DNA of 64,000 nt from Chitinophagaceae bacterium (lineage in GTDB: Bacteria; Bacteroidota; Bacteroidia; Chitinophagales; Chitinophagaceae). Under the pieces are notes generated by a model that saw only the letters and a list, made by a program, of their open reading frames with translations, had not been told where the DNA came from and searched no databases. The translations under genes were made by a program, and so were the position numbers. Location of the stretch: NCBI GenBank assembly GCA_016710935.1, contig JADJTY010000006.1, positions 184,137 through 248,136 on the forward strand. The letters run 5' to 3'. Shown piece by piece: positions 55,468 to 63,786 of the stretch (its first letter is position 1; the number at the start of each line of letters is the position of its first letter).

Positions 55468-56898
55468 ATGCTTAAAAAAGGTCTGTTTGGCGGAGCCCTT
55501 GTACTTATCGCCATCATAGCAGGATTTATTTTTTTACTGCGTGGATGTCTTTCAGCATATGACGAGCGTTCGGTCATTACACCGGCCCTGTATTTTGAAA
55601 AAGATGGTAAAGCTGTTGTTTTCAGTATTATTGAATACGGTAAGGCAACATCCTATAGATCAGGCCCCCGTGGTACTTTCAAAAGCATGAGCGTCAATTA
55701 TTTCATACAGTCCAATGATGCAAAAACAGCTGCGTTAATTACCAATAAAAAAATAAAGCACTTCAGTGATCTGAAATATCCCACGATTAAAATATTGGGG
55801 GCTGGCGATAATATGGCCTGGGTTTTTATTGGTGAGTTGATGGTCTTTGATCCGTTTACGCTGGAGAAAATTGCCGACAGGGAGATTATAGAAACAAAGA
55901 ATCCACAATTAAAAGGCAAAATGCCCGATATAGAAAGATATTATGAATACGACCGCCATTCAAAATCCATTTGGATCACTGCAACGGATGGTACAAAATT
56001 CCTTTTATCCACCTCCAACCTGGAAGCTACGGCTGTTGATGAAGAGGTATCATCAAAAGATCCGGTTGAGGTAAAAATAAAAGCACTAAAGAAAAAAGAA
56101 GAAGCCCTGGAAAACGAATACCGTGCCGGCTATGACCGCAACCGTGCCAATTACAGGTTATACAGTGAAAACAAGATCAGCTCAGCCGCGTATGCCGACA
56201 GCGGTAAATTGTTTAACCGGCTGCAGGACAGCATCAGAAAATGGAAAACGAATATCCGCAACGAGATTCGTGACCTCGATGATTTGAAAGATGCTTCCCG
56301 GGACCAGCAAAGACAGATTGAGAATTTAGCAGGCAATAATAAAAGTTACAGCAGTATTTGCACAGCCGGCGATACATTCAACAGGAGATGGTACGGCCTG
56401 TTAAATGCCGAAGACCTGGAGAAGCCGGAATCACAGTTCAGGTATCGCTCTGTTTATAAAGAAACAGGCAGGAATAAAATGTACACTGCTGCTGTAACCA
56501 TAAAAGACAGCACCAGGAAAGCTATGACACTGCAGGTTGCCGAACGGGAAAAAATTAATGATGCGGTATACCTGCAGGGTGGTTTTTTATTAAATAAAGC
56601 CACGGGGCTGCCCATACACCTTACCAATGAAGATGGTTTTATTGTTTGTTACAAAGAGAAAGTGGGAAACCTGGGCTTTATCATGTTATCGAGGGTTGAC
56701 CTGAAGGGAAATGCGTCATGGGCCATCAATACCATGCTTCCGGAATTTACTGACTGGATATATACGGGCAACCAATTGATCATATTGGGTAATGACAATA
56801 AGGAGATCTCATCCGGCAATGCCAACCTGCTGATGATCATAGACCTGCAAACCGGTAAGGGGGTAAAACATGATTATTTTACCGGTAAGATGCGTTGA
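55468..56898 (+). CDS. Membrane-anchored protein of unknown function (PA2928-like)
   Basis: About 476 residues from ATG at 55468 (MLKKGLFGGALVLIAIIAG); the frame extends ten codons upstream without a good start. One N-terminal membrane segment ends in a Cys (LLRGCLSAYDE) that could be a lipidation site. The extracytoplasmic part has a beta-propeller-like first half (KILGAGDNMAWVFIGELMVF, DGTKFLLSTSNLEA), a coiled-coil middle (VKIKALKKKEEALENEYRAG) and a second propeller-like part ending QLIILGNDNKEISSGNANLL. I recall the family label PA2928 for such proteins, not verified. Convergent with the mannosidase gene, 3 bp apart. Confidence 0.75.
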   Translation: MLKKGLFGGALVLIAIIAGFIFLLRGCLSAYDERSVITPALYFEKDGKAVVFSIIEYGKATSYRSGPRGTFKSMSVNYFIQSNDAKTAALITNKKIKHFSDLKYPTIKILGAGDNMAWVFIGELMVFDPFTLEKIADREIIETKNPQLKGKMPDIERYYEYDRHSKSIWITATDGTKFLLSTSNLEATAVDEEVSSKDPVEVKIKALKKKEEALENEYRAGYDRNRANYRLYSENKISSAAYADSGKLFNRLQDSIRKWKTNIRNEIRDLDDLKDASRDQQRQIENLAGNNKSYSSICTAGDTFNRRWYGLLNAEDLEKPESQFRYRSVYKETGRNKMYTAAVTIKDSTRKAMTLQVAEREKINDAVYLQGGFLLNKATGLPIHLTNEDGFIVCYKEKVGNLGFIMLSRVDLKGNASWAINTMLPEFTDWIYTGNQLIILGNDNKEISSGNANLLMIIDLQTGKGVKHDYFTGKMR

Positions 56899-56901
56899 TG
56901 G

Positions 56902-58267
56902 TTATTTGGCTTTTTCTATTTTAAAAGGATGTGCTTCAGTGGTCATCACTGTTTTTTTAAAATCGAAAGCAGATTCCCGTGCAAAAATGAGGTAGGCATA
57001 TTTTAGAGTTTCCCCAAAGAAGAAACTCTCCATGGAGTTCATTTTTTCAAATGTTAGTACATTTTTCAGTGAAGCAAAACCCACCTCATTTTTACAATGT
57101 TCCATTATACTTTCCACCATCACTTTACCCTGCCATAAATATTTGTGTTTGCCCGGTAAGGCGGTAGAGGTAAAAAGCGCTTTCCAGGTTTTCGGGCCTT
57201 AAAATGTAATAAGCACTGGTAATGGTATCTGCTTTGAAATTAAATTCTTCGGGTTCTATGTTAAAACGTGTCCACATGTAATAATTGGCCTCCTGTATCT
57301 GCCTGCCTGTTTCCACATCACCCGAAAACGCACACAGGCCTGCATAAAAGGCTTCCAGTGCGCCGTAGGTAGTGCCAATCACTTTACCGGTATTCATATC
57401 CACCTGGTGCATAAACCAGCCCTTATCTGTTTTACTGATGAGGTGTTTTTTAATGGCAGCATTGTGAACATCAAAAGCAGTTTTAAAGTCTTTATCACCA
57501 AAAAGTAACCAGCTTTTATATAAATACTCATAGTAAGAATCTATATAAGCTCCTATATGGCTTCTGCTGTTTACCCACTTTCCGGTTTCAACATGTATCT
57601 GCTCTCCTACAAGGTTTAAAGCACTCCGGTTATTGAACACATACATCATCCCTTTTTTTGCCGCATCATAATACTTTTTATCCCCTGTAATTTTACTTAG
57701 TTTACCAAATTCCATCATCAATGTACCGATCTCTGCAGGGTTATTGATACTATCCCTTATTTTGCAGGTTTGCAAATGAACATAACGGTAAGGCATACCT
57801 GTTTTTGAATTAAAAGCAGGCATCAGGCGGTCACCAAGATCCTTTGCCAGTTCAAGAAATTTCCTGTTGCCATCCAGTTCATAAGCTGTTATTAAACCGC
57901 CAAGCAGACGTATGGTAATTTCAAATACCTGTACCTCATTATCAATATTAAAATTAAGTTTGGCTAATATGAGTGCTTTTGCTTCGTTGGCCTCGGTAGT
58001 TAAACCCAGTAAAGTAAAGGTATCAAAAGCATCGACCGGTGTCATCAGCATGGAGGTTTTGTACCATGTCCTGGATGATTTGGTAAGTGGCTTCAGATCA
58101 TCAGCACCCCAGGCATATTGTTTATACCCCTGCCAGGCATGTTGTGTAGCCGCTTTTACTTTGGTACACATTTCCTGTTTCATTTCTTCAGTGAATGTTG
58201 CATCCTTTTGTGCCAGCAGTGCGCCTGAAAAAAAGGCAATTACAGCAGTAAAAATAAATCGCTTCAT
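56902..58267 (-). pseudogene. GH47 alpha-mannosidase gene split by a single-base frameshift
   Basis: Start chosen at 58267, which begins a signal peptide (MKRFIFTAVIAFFSGALLAQ). The main frame has the (alpha/alpha)7 GH47 pattern: YAWGADDLKPLTKSSRTW, LLGGLITAYELDGNRKFLEL, GAYIDSYYEYLYKSWLLFGD and LRPENLESAFYLYRLTG (RPE holds a catalytic Glu in this family). It stops after QIFMAG. The next frame resumes at once with KVMVESIMEHCKNEVGF, then MESFFFGETLKYAYLIFA and TTEAHPF, whose Thr is the family's calcium ligand. One extra base in GGG (57128-57130) explains the break. The repaired enzyme of about 455 residues would trim alpha-1,2-mannose outside the cytoplasm. As written it lacks the calcium site. 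Confidence 0.85.
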
Positions 58268-58316
58268 GTAATATTTTTTATCTGCCATAAAGATAGCCAT
58301 ATGAATGGCATAAAAA

Positions 58317-58340
58317 AAAGAGCTCATTACTGAGCTCTTT
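58317..58340. terminator. Intrinsic terminator after the RRM protein gene
   Basis: Arms AAAGAGCTC and GAGCTCTTT around an ATTACT loop, about 25 bp past the RRM gene stop on the minus strand. The loop is the same as in the three candidate sRNA terminators. Confidence 0.8.
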
Positions 58341-58363
58341 ATAGAAAATAAGTTAATTAAAAA

Positions 58364-58687
58364 TTACCATCTTCCACCACCACCGCTGTTGCGGTTGTTG
58401 CCGTAACCACCACGGTTTCCACCGCCGCCGTTACTGCTTCTTTCTTCTCTCTCTTTTGCTACAGAAACAGACATTGCACGTCCTTCAACTTCTTTGTTGT
58501 TAAGGCCAAGCATCGCATCTTTTCCTTCATCTTCAGAAGGCATTTCAACAAAACCAAAACCACGTGATCTTCCGGTCTCTCTGTCAGTAATAACTTTAGC
58601 AGAAGAAACTTCGCCAAAAGTTGAAAAAAGTTCGTTTAACTCAGCGTCGCTGGTGTTAAAACTCAAATTTGAAACATAAATGTTCAT
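58364..58687 (-). CDS. Glycine-rich RRM RNA-binding protein
   Basis: 107 residues: one RNA recognition motif (RNP2 in NIYVSNLSF, RNP1 in RSRGFGFVEM) followed by a glycine/arginine/asparagine tail (NRGGYGNNRNSGGGGRW). Such proteins are common in Bacteroidota and cyanobacteria and are linked with cold response and RNA chaperoning; Bacteroidota lack typical Hfq in many lineages, so they are candidates for global RNA binding. The putative promoter at 58834-58841 implies a leader of about 140 nt, suggesting post-transcriptional control. Confidence 0.92.
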   Translation of the reverse strand: MNIYVSNLSFNTSDAELNELFSTFGEVSSAKVITDRETGRSRGFGFVEMPSEDEGKDAMLGLNNKEVEGRAMSVSVAKEREERSSNGGGGNRGGYGNNRNSGGGGRW

Positions 58688-58833
58688 AAAACTTAAAATT
58701 AAAATAAAATAAATAAAATACCTGTTCAGTAAGGAGAAAGCAAACTTATAAGACGAGAAAACTGTTACGGGTAGGAAAACTACTAATAAATGAATCTATC
58801 TGTACTGTGTGCTCACAGCTTTAATGTACAATG

Positions 58834-58841
58834 CAAATGTA
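58834..58841 (-). promoter_or_regulatory. Candidate -7 promoter element TACATTTG of the RRM gene
   Basis: On the minus strand the octamer fits the TAnnTTTG consensus exactly and is followed by CATTGTAC. It lies 147 bp upstream of the RRM start codon, leaving a long AT-rich leader. No clear -33 TTTG at the usual spacing. Confidence 0.35.
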
Positions 58842-58910
58842 TACTTAGTTATTAAGAGTAACTAATAAATCTTTTATTATTAACCTTTACTACGGATCTG
58901 GTATAAAAAA

Positions 58911-58965
58911 ACCTTCATCACAGGCTGGTCATGCCGGGCATTTCATATATGCCTGTGATGAAGGT
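58911..58965. terminator. Long hairpin terminator of the membrane protein gene
   Basis: Perfect 15-bp arms ACCTTCATCACAGGC (58911-58925) and GCCTGTGATGAAGGT (58951-58965); the loop holds a smaller palindrome (ATGCCGGGCAT). On the minus strand it is followed by TTTTTTATACC, starting 12 bp after the stop of the gene at 58978. Confidence 0.85.
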
Positions 58966-58977
58966 ATTACATTACAT

Positions 58978-59403
58978 TCAGGCAGTTTTTTTACCCATGC
59001 CCATTACCATACCTACCACTGCCCCCACGATAGCACTCATCACCGTTGCAGCAGCAACATCTGCAGCCATGGCTGTTTTGCTTATAACATTTGTGGTAGC
59101 ATACATCATACAATCTACACCAACAGAAATCAATGCACCAAGTACCCCTCCTGTAAAAAGCCCGTTACCTAATGAACTTACATTACTTTTTACAAAAATG
59201 TAAGCCAGCAAAAATCCCATTGCCAGGTTACCAATAATAAGGTACAAAAACTGAAAATCGGCATCGGCACGATCAACATTCATAGCTGTTCCGGGATGAT
59301 CTTTCATAAAATTCAAAAGCAAATTACCATAGATCAGATACCCGAGACCAAAATAAAGTATACCACCTACGATACCGCCGGTGAGCAATTTTTTAATGTC
59401 CAT
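58978..59403 (-). CDS. Four-helix integral membrane protein of unknown function
   Basis: About 141 residues from ATG at 59403 (MDIKKLLTGGIVGGILYF); the frame extends eight codons upstream without support. Membrane segments: GGIVGGILYFGLGYLIYGNLL, FLYLIIGNLAMGFLLAYIFV, LFTGGVLGALISVGVDCMMY and ATVMSAIVGAVVGMVMGMG. Glycine-zipper spacing suggests tight packing. Similar to DUF1761-like proteins in outline only. Transcribed alone, with a strong terminator. Confidence 0.8.
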   Translation of the reverse strand: MDIKKLLTGGIVGGILYFGLGYLIYGNLLLNFMKDHPGTAMNVDRADADFQFLYLIIGNLAMGFLLAYIFVKSNVSSLGNGLFTGGVLGALISVGVDCMMYATTNVISKTAMAADVAAATVMSAIVGAVVGMVMGMGKKTA

Positions 59404-59553
59404 AAGTTTAGTTTTAGTTTGAAACAATAAGAATGACTAACCAAAATAATCAATAGATCACCCAAATGCAAGCAGTAAATGCGTAATGCACAACCTGAGG
59501 TATCAATTGTTAATAAGTACCCTTCAAAGGAAAACTAAATTTAATGTGACAAT

Positions 59554-59796
59554 TTATTTTTTGGAAAAGGATTTATCGATCTGCAGGCCGAAAAAATATC
59601 CACCAACAGCACCAAGAACTGCACCGGCAATTAACCATACAACGTTTGTTCCCGCAGCAAAATAAGCGATACCTATACCAAGCAGGCTAAAGAAGATTCC
59701 GGCAACAAGCACAGCGCTTTTGGTTTTATCAGCTTTGGCTGCATGTGTGGGAGGATGAAAATCGTGGTGATGTTTTCTTTTTTTAGATTTTGCCAT
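59554..59796 (-). CDS. Small two-helix membrane protein
   Basis: 80 residues: a basic, histidine-rich N-terminus (KSKKRKHHHDFHPPTHA) then two membrane segments (AVLVAGIFFSLLGIGIAYFA and VVWLIAGAVLGAVGGYFFG) with a short loop. The His-rich start could bind metal. Function unknown; common in Chitinophagaceae as I recall. The upstream gene begins 38 bp away, so co-transcription is possible. Confidence 0.75.
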   Translation of the reverse strand: MAKSKKRKHHHDFHPPTHAAKADKTKSAVLVAGIFFSLLGIGIAYFAAGTNVVWLIAGAVLGAVGGYFFGLQIDKSFSKK

Positions 59797-59833
59797 GGCT
59801 TTTTTTTGTTAAAGTACGATTTTTTTATGAAGG

Positions 59834-60313
59834 CTACATGTCCGCAAATTGTTCCAGTTCTTTTGCATACTCATACTGCAGGTCTTCGTGCATGGTGGCA
59901 ATTGATTTCGAAACTTTTTTAAGCTGGTGCTGAAACATATTTTTGATAACCGGATTCTTTTCAATGGGTATTCCTGAGTCTTTAAGCGTGGTACAGAAAA
60001 ACAAAATAAGCTTTACTTCTGCCTCGGCTGACCCGGTATACCGGATATATTTACTGAGCGTACGGAGAATTTTTCTTAAACTTTTCTTTACAAAGTAAAG
60101 GCTGGAAGTATTGATCTCTTCAAATTGCAGCTGCATGTCTGCTTTAATTTGTTCAATATATGCCTGTTCATCAAAAGATTCAAATAACAGATAAGTCAGC
60201 AGTTCTTTGTTTTCTTTTTTAAATTTTGCCAAACGAATACACAGCTCCGTCAATTGTTCGGCAGGAAGATTGGTTAATTCCAGTTTTAATTCGTGAATGG
60301 TAGCTGCTTTCAT
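59834..60313 (-). CDS. Helical cytoplasmic protein of unknown function
   Basis: 159 residues, nearly all helix: IHELKLELTNLPAEQLTELC, LAKFKKENKELLTYLLFESF, FVKKSLRKILRTLSKYIRY, MFQHQLKKVSKSIATMHEDL. There is no signal or membrane segment. The first helix pair is a recognisable conserved block in Bacteroidota proteins with no known role. 37 bp ahead of the small membrane protein gene. Confidence 0.75.
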   Translation of the reverse strand: MKAATIHELKLELTNLPAEQLTELCIRLAKFKKENKELLTYLLFESFDEQAYIEQIKADMQLQFEEINTSSLYFVKKSLRKILRTLSKYIRYTGSAEAEVKLILFFCTTLKDSGIPIEKNPVIKNMFQHQLKKVSKSIATMHEDLQYEYAKELEQFADM

Positions 60314-60370
60314 GGAGCTAAATTAGGCAGATTTTATACAGGTACCTCCTGAATGGCCACAACGCAAACA

Positions 60371-60470
60371 AAAAAACCTTCATTACTGAAGGCTTTTATA
60401 AAATTGGTCTCATGCTTGAACTATATGGGTAATCAACAGGATATGAATCTTTTTTTTTAATTAACCTTGT
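60371..60470 (-). ncRNA. Candidate small RNA, copy 3
   Basis: On the minus strand GCAGACCTTTACAAGGTTAA (60480-60461) resembles the start block of copies 1 and 2, and 64 nt later comes the hairpin AAAGCCTTC-ATTACT-GAAGGTTTT (60396-60372) with a long T-run. CCTGTTGATTACC in between matches CTGTTGAAAACC of copy 2. It is the weakest member; it could also be the terminator of the gene ending at 60576. Confidence 0.35.
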
Positions 60471-60575
60471 AAAGGTCTGCGATCTGAAAAAAGAAAATTG
60501 TAGCAGGGTTGCTAATTTGTTGTAGTATTTATACTATAAGGCGCGCAACTGTTATTGAATAAACCGTAGTATTTA

Positions 60576-61514
60576 TTAAGAAAGCAATTTTACAAACTTC
60601 CCAATCATCAAACCGTTATGATACACTTCCATAGTGTAATTGCCTTTAATTAAATTACTACCTTTTAAAGAGAAATCAAGCCGCCTGGCTTCGCCGCGGG
60701 AATAAGAGAAGTTGAACTTATAGGAATATATTTTTTTCCCTTCAGGTGTAGTGAATGTACCGGAATCCCAACCGGATCCTTTCAAAACCTTTCCGTCGGG
60801 CCTGGTAACAACTACCATCATTTCGGCATTGGTAAGCTGGCTGTTGAAATTCATTACTGTAAAAGTGCCGGTTAATTTATCAGCTTTTTCTGCCAGGGCC
60901 GTTTCGTTTTCATCTGTATTGGATACAGCAGATAACCGCATGTCTGATGCAGTAAATGCTGAATAAGCCAGGTTGGGCCTTTCCGGATTCACATTTTTAA
61001 GAGTGGTTCCGGGGGTAGTATTTTTTTCGGTAACCTTACCGGCTTTATTTATTTCAGCCAGTACATCATTCAATTTTTTATTCTCATTATCTACCAACTG
61101 GTTTTTTTCTTTCAGGCCTTCTACCTTGGTTTGCAGTTCACCAATCTTTTGTTTGGCATCGGCAAAATTATTATTCACCGCCCTGTTTTTTAAGATAGCC
61201 GTGATCTCTGTTCTTAACCGGTGAAATTCGGCCAGCTTTAATTCCAGTTCCTGTTGCAATGAATCTGTATGAGTGAGGGTTGAACTGAGTTGCTTATCCA
61301 TATCCAGCATCGTGGCATCATATACCTGCTGCAATGAATCCCTTACTTTGTTGGCAATAGCAGCAGCATCAGCCGGGGGCTGTATTATATTGGAAGCTGC
61401 GGTATTATTTTTGGAGGAGTAATACGAGTATCCCCATGTCCAGATCAATACAAAAGATACCACAACCAGTAATAATGATACTAAGAGCAGTAACAAAGAT
61501 TTAGTATCTCTCAT
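60576..61514 (-). CDS. Membrane-anchored periplasmic coiled-coil protein
   Basis: 312 residues with one N-terminal membrane helix (LLLLLVSLLLVVVSFVLIW) and a long coiled coil up to about residue 155 (STLTHTDSLQQELELKLAEF, QKIGELQTKVEGLKEKNQLV). The C-terminal 130 residues are beta-rich (TFTVMNFNSQLTNAEMMVVV, VTRPDGKVLKGSGWDSGTF, NYTMEVYHNGLMIGKFVKLL). The layout suggests a periplasmic spacer carrying a small beta domain. It lies 20 bp after the Ppx/GppA-like gene and should be in one operon with it. Confidence 0.82.
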   Translation of the reverse strand: MRDTKSLLLLLVSLLLVVVSFVLIWTWGYSYYSSKNNTAASNIIQPPADAAAIANKVRDSLQQVYDATMLDMDKQLSSTLTHTDSLQQELELKLAEFHRLRTEITAILKNRAVNNNFADAKQKIGELQTKVEGLKEKNQLVDNENKKLNDVLAEINKAGKVTEKNTTPGTTLKNVNPERPNLAYSAFTASDMRLSAVSNTDENETALAEKADKLTGTFTVMNFNSQLTNAEMMVVVTRPDGKVLKGSGWDSGTFTTPEGKKIYSYKFNFSYSRGEARRLDFSLKGSNLIKGNYTMEVYHNGLMIGKFVKLLS

Positions 61515-61534
61515 GGGTAAAAAAATGTGGGTGT

Positions 61535-62692
61535 TTATTTTTTATTGGCTACATGCTGGTTAACATAGGCCGATATCCAGCCTACTGATCCGTTTTTAAC
61601 CAGGTAGAATTTCTTCCGCTCTACCACACCATCAAACTGCCGCATGATCTTTAATAACAATCCGGCACCTGCCAGTAATGCACGCTGATCAAAAACCTTA
61701 TTAACCTGTTTTACATCTTTGCCCAGTTTTTGCGCATCAACACTATTTTCGGGTAAGGTTTTTACAAGGTAATAGTCTGAGTATAAAGAAGGATTACCGG
61801 CAAGCTTTTCGGTAAATTCCAGTACATCATCATACGTAACGCCTACAACCGCATTGTCGTTTAATTCAGGTACAATCAATGTGGCTACAGCCCAGGCAAT
61901 ACCACCGCTGAAGGCAATATTATCACTTTTTGGAAATGCGCCGCTTGCATTTACTGCATACACAATTTCATTGTTCTCTGCCCCGGCAAGCACCCGGTTT
62001 AACTGGCTGTTGAAATTTTCAAGACCCTTATCCTCGCCCAGCATTTTTTCAGCAGCATTGTAAGTACTTTTTGTTCCCCAGGTAAGTTGAAAAAGTCTGA
62101 AATCTTTGGTAGTGCCGTAAGGAAAATAACCACCCTTGGTGTTACCACTCCCTATATCTATTAAAAAAGTATTGTACCGCCTTGCTTCGGGTACAATGCC
62201 CAGGTGCGAAAGCCTGGCCTCTTCCACAACATCAATAACAGCAACTTTTCTATCCGGCTCATTATTATTTAATCTGAATGCATTGATCAGCTGATCTATC
62301 CAGATCTTTTTATCCTCTTTTTGCGCCTGTATATTTACACCACTGCTGATTGCAGTGAATACATTGGCAACAGGTATTTTATTTTGCTTCACCGCTATTT
62401 CATATAACCTGTTTAAAGCAGCCAGGGTGGCCTGGTAAGTTGGCTGTGTAAAAGAAATAAAATCTGTATTGATGGAAGTATCTTTCAGAATTCTAAACTC
62501 CCCCTCCCCGCCCGCACGCTTATCCAGTTCAACCATGCTCATCTTTACACCTTTGGAACCCACTTCAATACCGGCATAAATATTTCCGGTTTCATATTTC
62601 TGAACAACACTGTTTTGGGCTGTTGTTATAAAACCGCTCAACAGGGAAACAGCAATAATTACCAATAACCGTTGTGTATATTTTGTAAACAT
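61535..62692 (-). CDS. Exported Ppx/GppA-like ASKHA-fold protein
   Basis: About 385 residues from ATG at 62692, which starts a signal peptide (MFTKYTQRLLVIIAVSLLSG...TTAQ). The mature part has the two phosphate-loop motifs of the actin-like ATPase fold, IYAGIEVGSKGVKMSMVEL and FLIDIGSGNTKGGYFPYG, with Glu in VVEEARLSHLGI, as in exopolyphosphatase/guanosine pentaphosphatase. Cytoplasmic members hydrolyse polyphosphate or pppGpp; an exported one is unexpected, since ATP is absent outside, so a polyphosphate or binding role is possible. It is co-transcribed with the coiled-coil protein downstream. Confidence 0.78.
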   Translation of the reverse strand: MFTKYTQRLLVIIAVSLLSGFITTAQNSVVQKYETGNIYAGIEVGSKGVKMSMVELDKRAGGEGEFRILKDTSINTDFISFTQPTYQATLAALNRLYEIAVKQNKIPVANVFTAISSGVNIQAQKEDKKIWIDQLINAFRLNNNEPDRKVAVIDVVEEARLSHLGIVPEARRYNTFLIDIGSGNTKGGYFPYGTTKDFRLFQLTWGTKSTYNAAEKMLGEDKGLENFNSQLNRVLAGAENNEIVYAVNASGAFPKSDNIAFSGGIAWAVATLIVPELNDNAVVGVTYDDVLEFTEKLAGNPSLYSDYYLVKTLPENSVDAQKLGKDVKQVNKVFDQRALLAGAGLLLKIMRQFDGVVERKKFYLVKNGSVGWISAYVNQHVANKK

Positions 62693-63024
62693 TGGTTTTA
62701 CATTTTGTTCAAAATTAGCGAAATATAAACTGTGCATTTTCAGTTATGCACATGGTGTGAGAAAATTGTCGTGCTATTTTTTTTATGTTAAAATGCATAA
62801 CAGACGGCAGCTTTTTAGCTAACAATGCCGGAATAAATACAGCACTGATCAGTCTTTCATCTAAAAAAAAATATCCGCTATAGATTTGGAATTTTAAACT
62901 TTGTTTATAATTTTACTACAGCATTACAAACGCTTACAGGTCTTCAAAGAAACATTCGGTTTCAGTAACCGGCCCCTGGAAACAAAAATTAGGTAACTAA
63001 ATTTTTAACCTCAAATTCCAGTGT
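62693..63024. other. Intergenic region upstream of a tiny membrane protein gene
   Basis: 332 bp, AT-rich. It must carry promoters for the minus-strand Ppx-like gene and the + strand small gene. ATTTTAAACTTTG near 62890-62903 is a loose promoter-like match. No ORF or repeat seen. Confidence 0.3.
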
Positions 63025-63129
63025 ATGAAAAAGTTTTATTCAACTGTAATTAAAGACGTATTTACCGCAATTGGCATTATTGCCGGCTATTATGCTTTAA
63101 TGGCATTACTGGTCATTATAGCCTGGTAA
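63025..63129 (+). CDS. 34-residue single-span membrane peptide
   Basis: ATG at 63025 opens a 34-codon frame: a basic start (MKKFYSTVIKDVF) and one membrane helix (AIGIIAGYYALMALLVIIAW). It ends at TAA 63127-63129 and is followed 15 bp later by a strong two-tier terminator, so the unit of peptide plus terminator looks like a real mini-gene. Neither toxin nor respiratory accessory peptide can be decided; no antisense RNA is evident. Confidence 0.55.
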   Translation: MKKFYSTVIKDVFTAIGIIAGYYALMALLVIIAW

Positions 63130-63144
63130 TTTATTTGAAATACT

Positions 63145-63187
63145 AAAGCCTTACCATGTAAATCAAGGTTTACACAGTAAGGCTTTT
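63145..63187. terminator. Two-tier hairpin terminator
   Basis: Outer arms AAGCCTTAC/GTAAGGCTT and inner arms TGTAAA/TTTACA around TCAAGG, followed by TTTT. It can end both the + strand peptide gene and the convergent cyclophilin gene. Confidence 0.9.
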
Positions 63188-63209
63188 TCTTTAACGGGAA
63201 AAATAGCTG

Positions 63210-63656
63210 TTAGATCAAGATCACTTTCTCCATCACATCTCCTCCCCTGATATCATCAATAATTTCAACCCCCTCAATCACTTTTCCAAAACAGGTATGT
63301 ACACCATCCAGGTGGCTGGTATTTTGCCTGCTGTGGCAAATAAAGAATTGAGAGCCACCTGTATTTAATCCACGGTGCGCCATGGACATCACGCCACGAT
63401 CGTGGTATTGTTTGCTGCCTTTTAGTTCGCAATTGATGGTATAGCCCGGACCGCCGGCACCGGTACCGTTGGGGCAGCCACCCTGTATCATAAAGTTTGG
63501 TATTACCCGGTGAAAGGAAAGCCCGTTGTAAAAACCTTCGCTGATCAGCTTTTTAAAATTTGCTACTGCAATGGGTGCATCATCATCATACAATTCAAAT
63601 TTCATTACTCCTTTGTTGCTGTGTATTTCGCCCTGCGTTAATTTAATTTCACTCAT
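63210..63656 (-). CDS. Cyclophilin-type peptidyl-prolyl cis-trans isomerase
   Basis: 148 residues from ATG at 63656 (MSEIKLTQGEIHSNKGVMKF); the frame extends 14 codons upstream. No signal peptide, so cytoplasmic. Active-site signatures: FYNGLSFHRVIPNFMIQGGC (Arg, Phe, Gln), GTGAGGPGYTINCE, MAHRGLNTGGSQFFICHS and HLDGVHTCFGKVIEG. Catalyses proline isomerisation during folding. Monocistronic, ending at the shared two-tier terminator. Confidence 0.94.
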   Translation of the reverse strand: MSEIKLTQGEIHSNKGVMKFELYDDDAPIAVANFKKLISEGFYNGLSFHRVIPNFMIQGGCPNGTGAGGPGYTINCELKGSKQYHDRGVMSMAHRGLNTGGSQFFICHSRQNTSHLDGVHTCFGKVIEGVEIIDDIRGGDVMEKVILI

Positions 63657-63786
63657 TTTATTATCTTTTTTATTATGTAGATGCTGCGAAAATAACATTT
63701 CCCGTTCATTTTAAATAATCAATTGCCCCTGAACGATTATTGCTATTTTTATTACCTGTTACCACGCTTTACAAGAAACCATTTCA

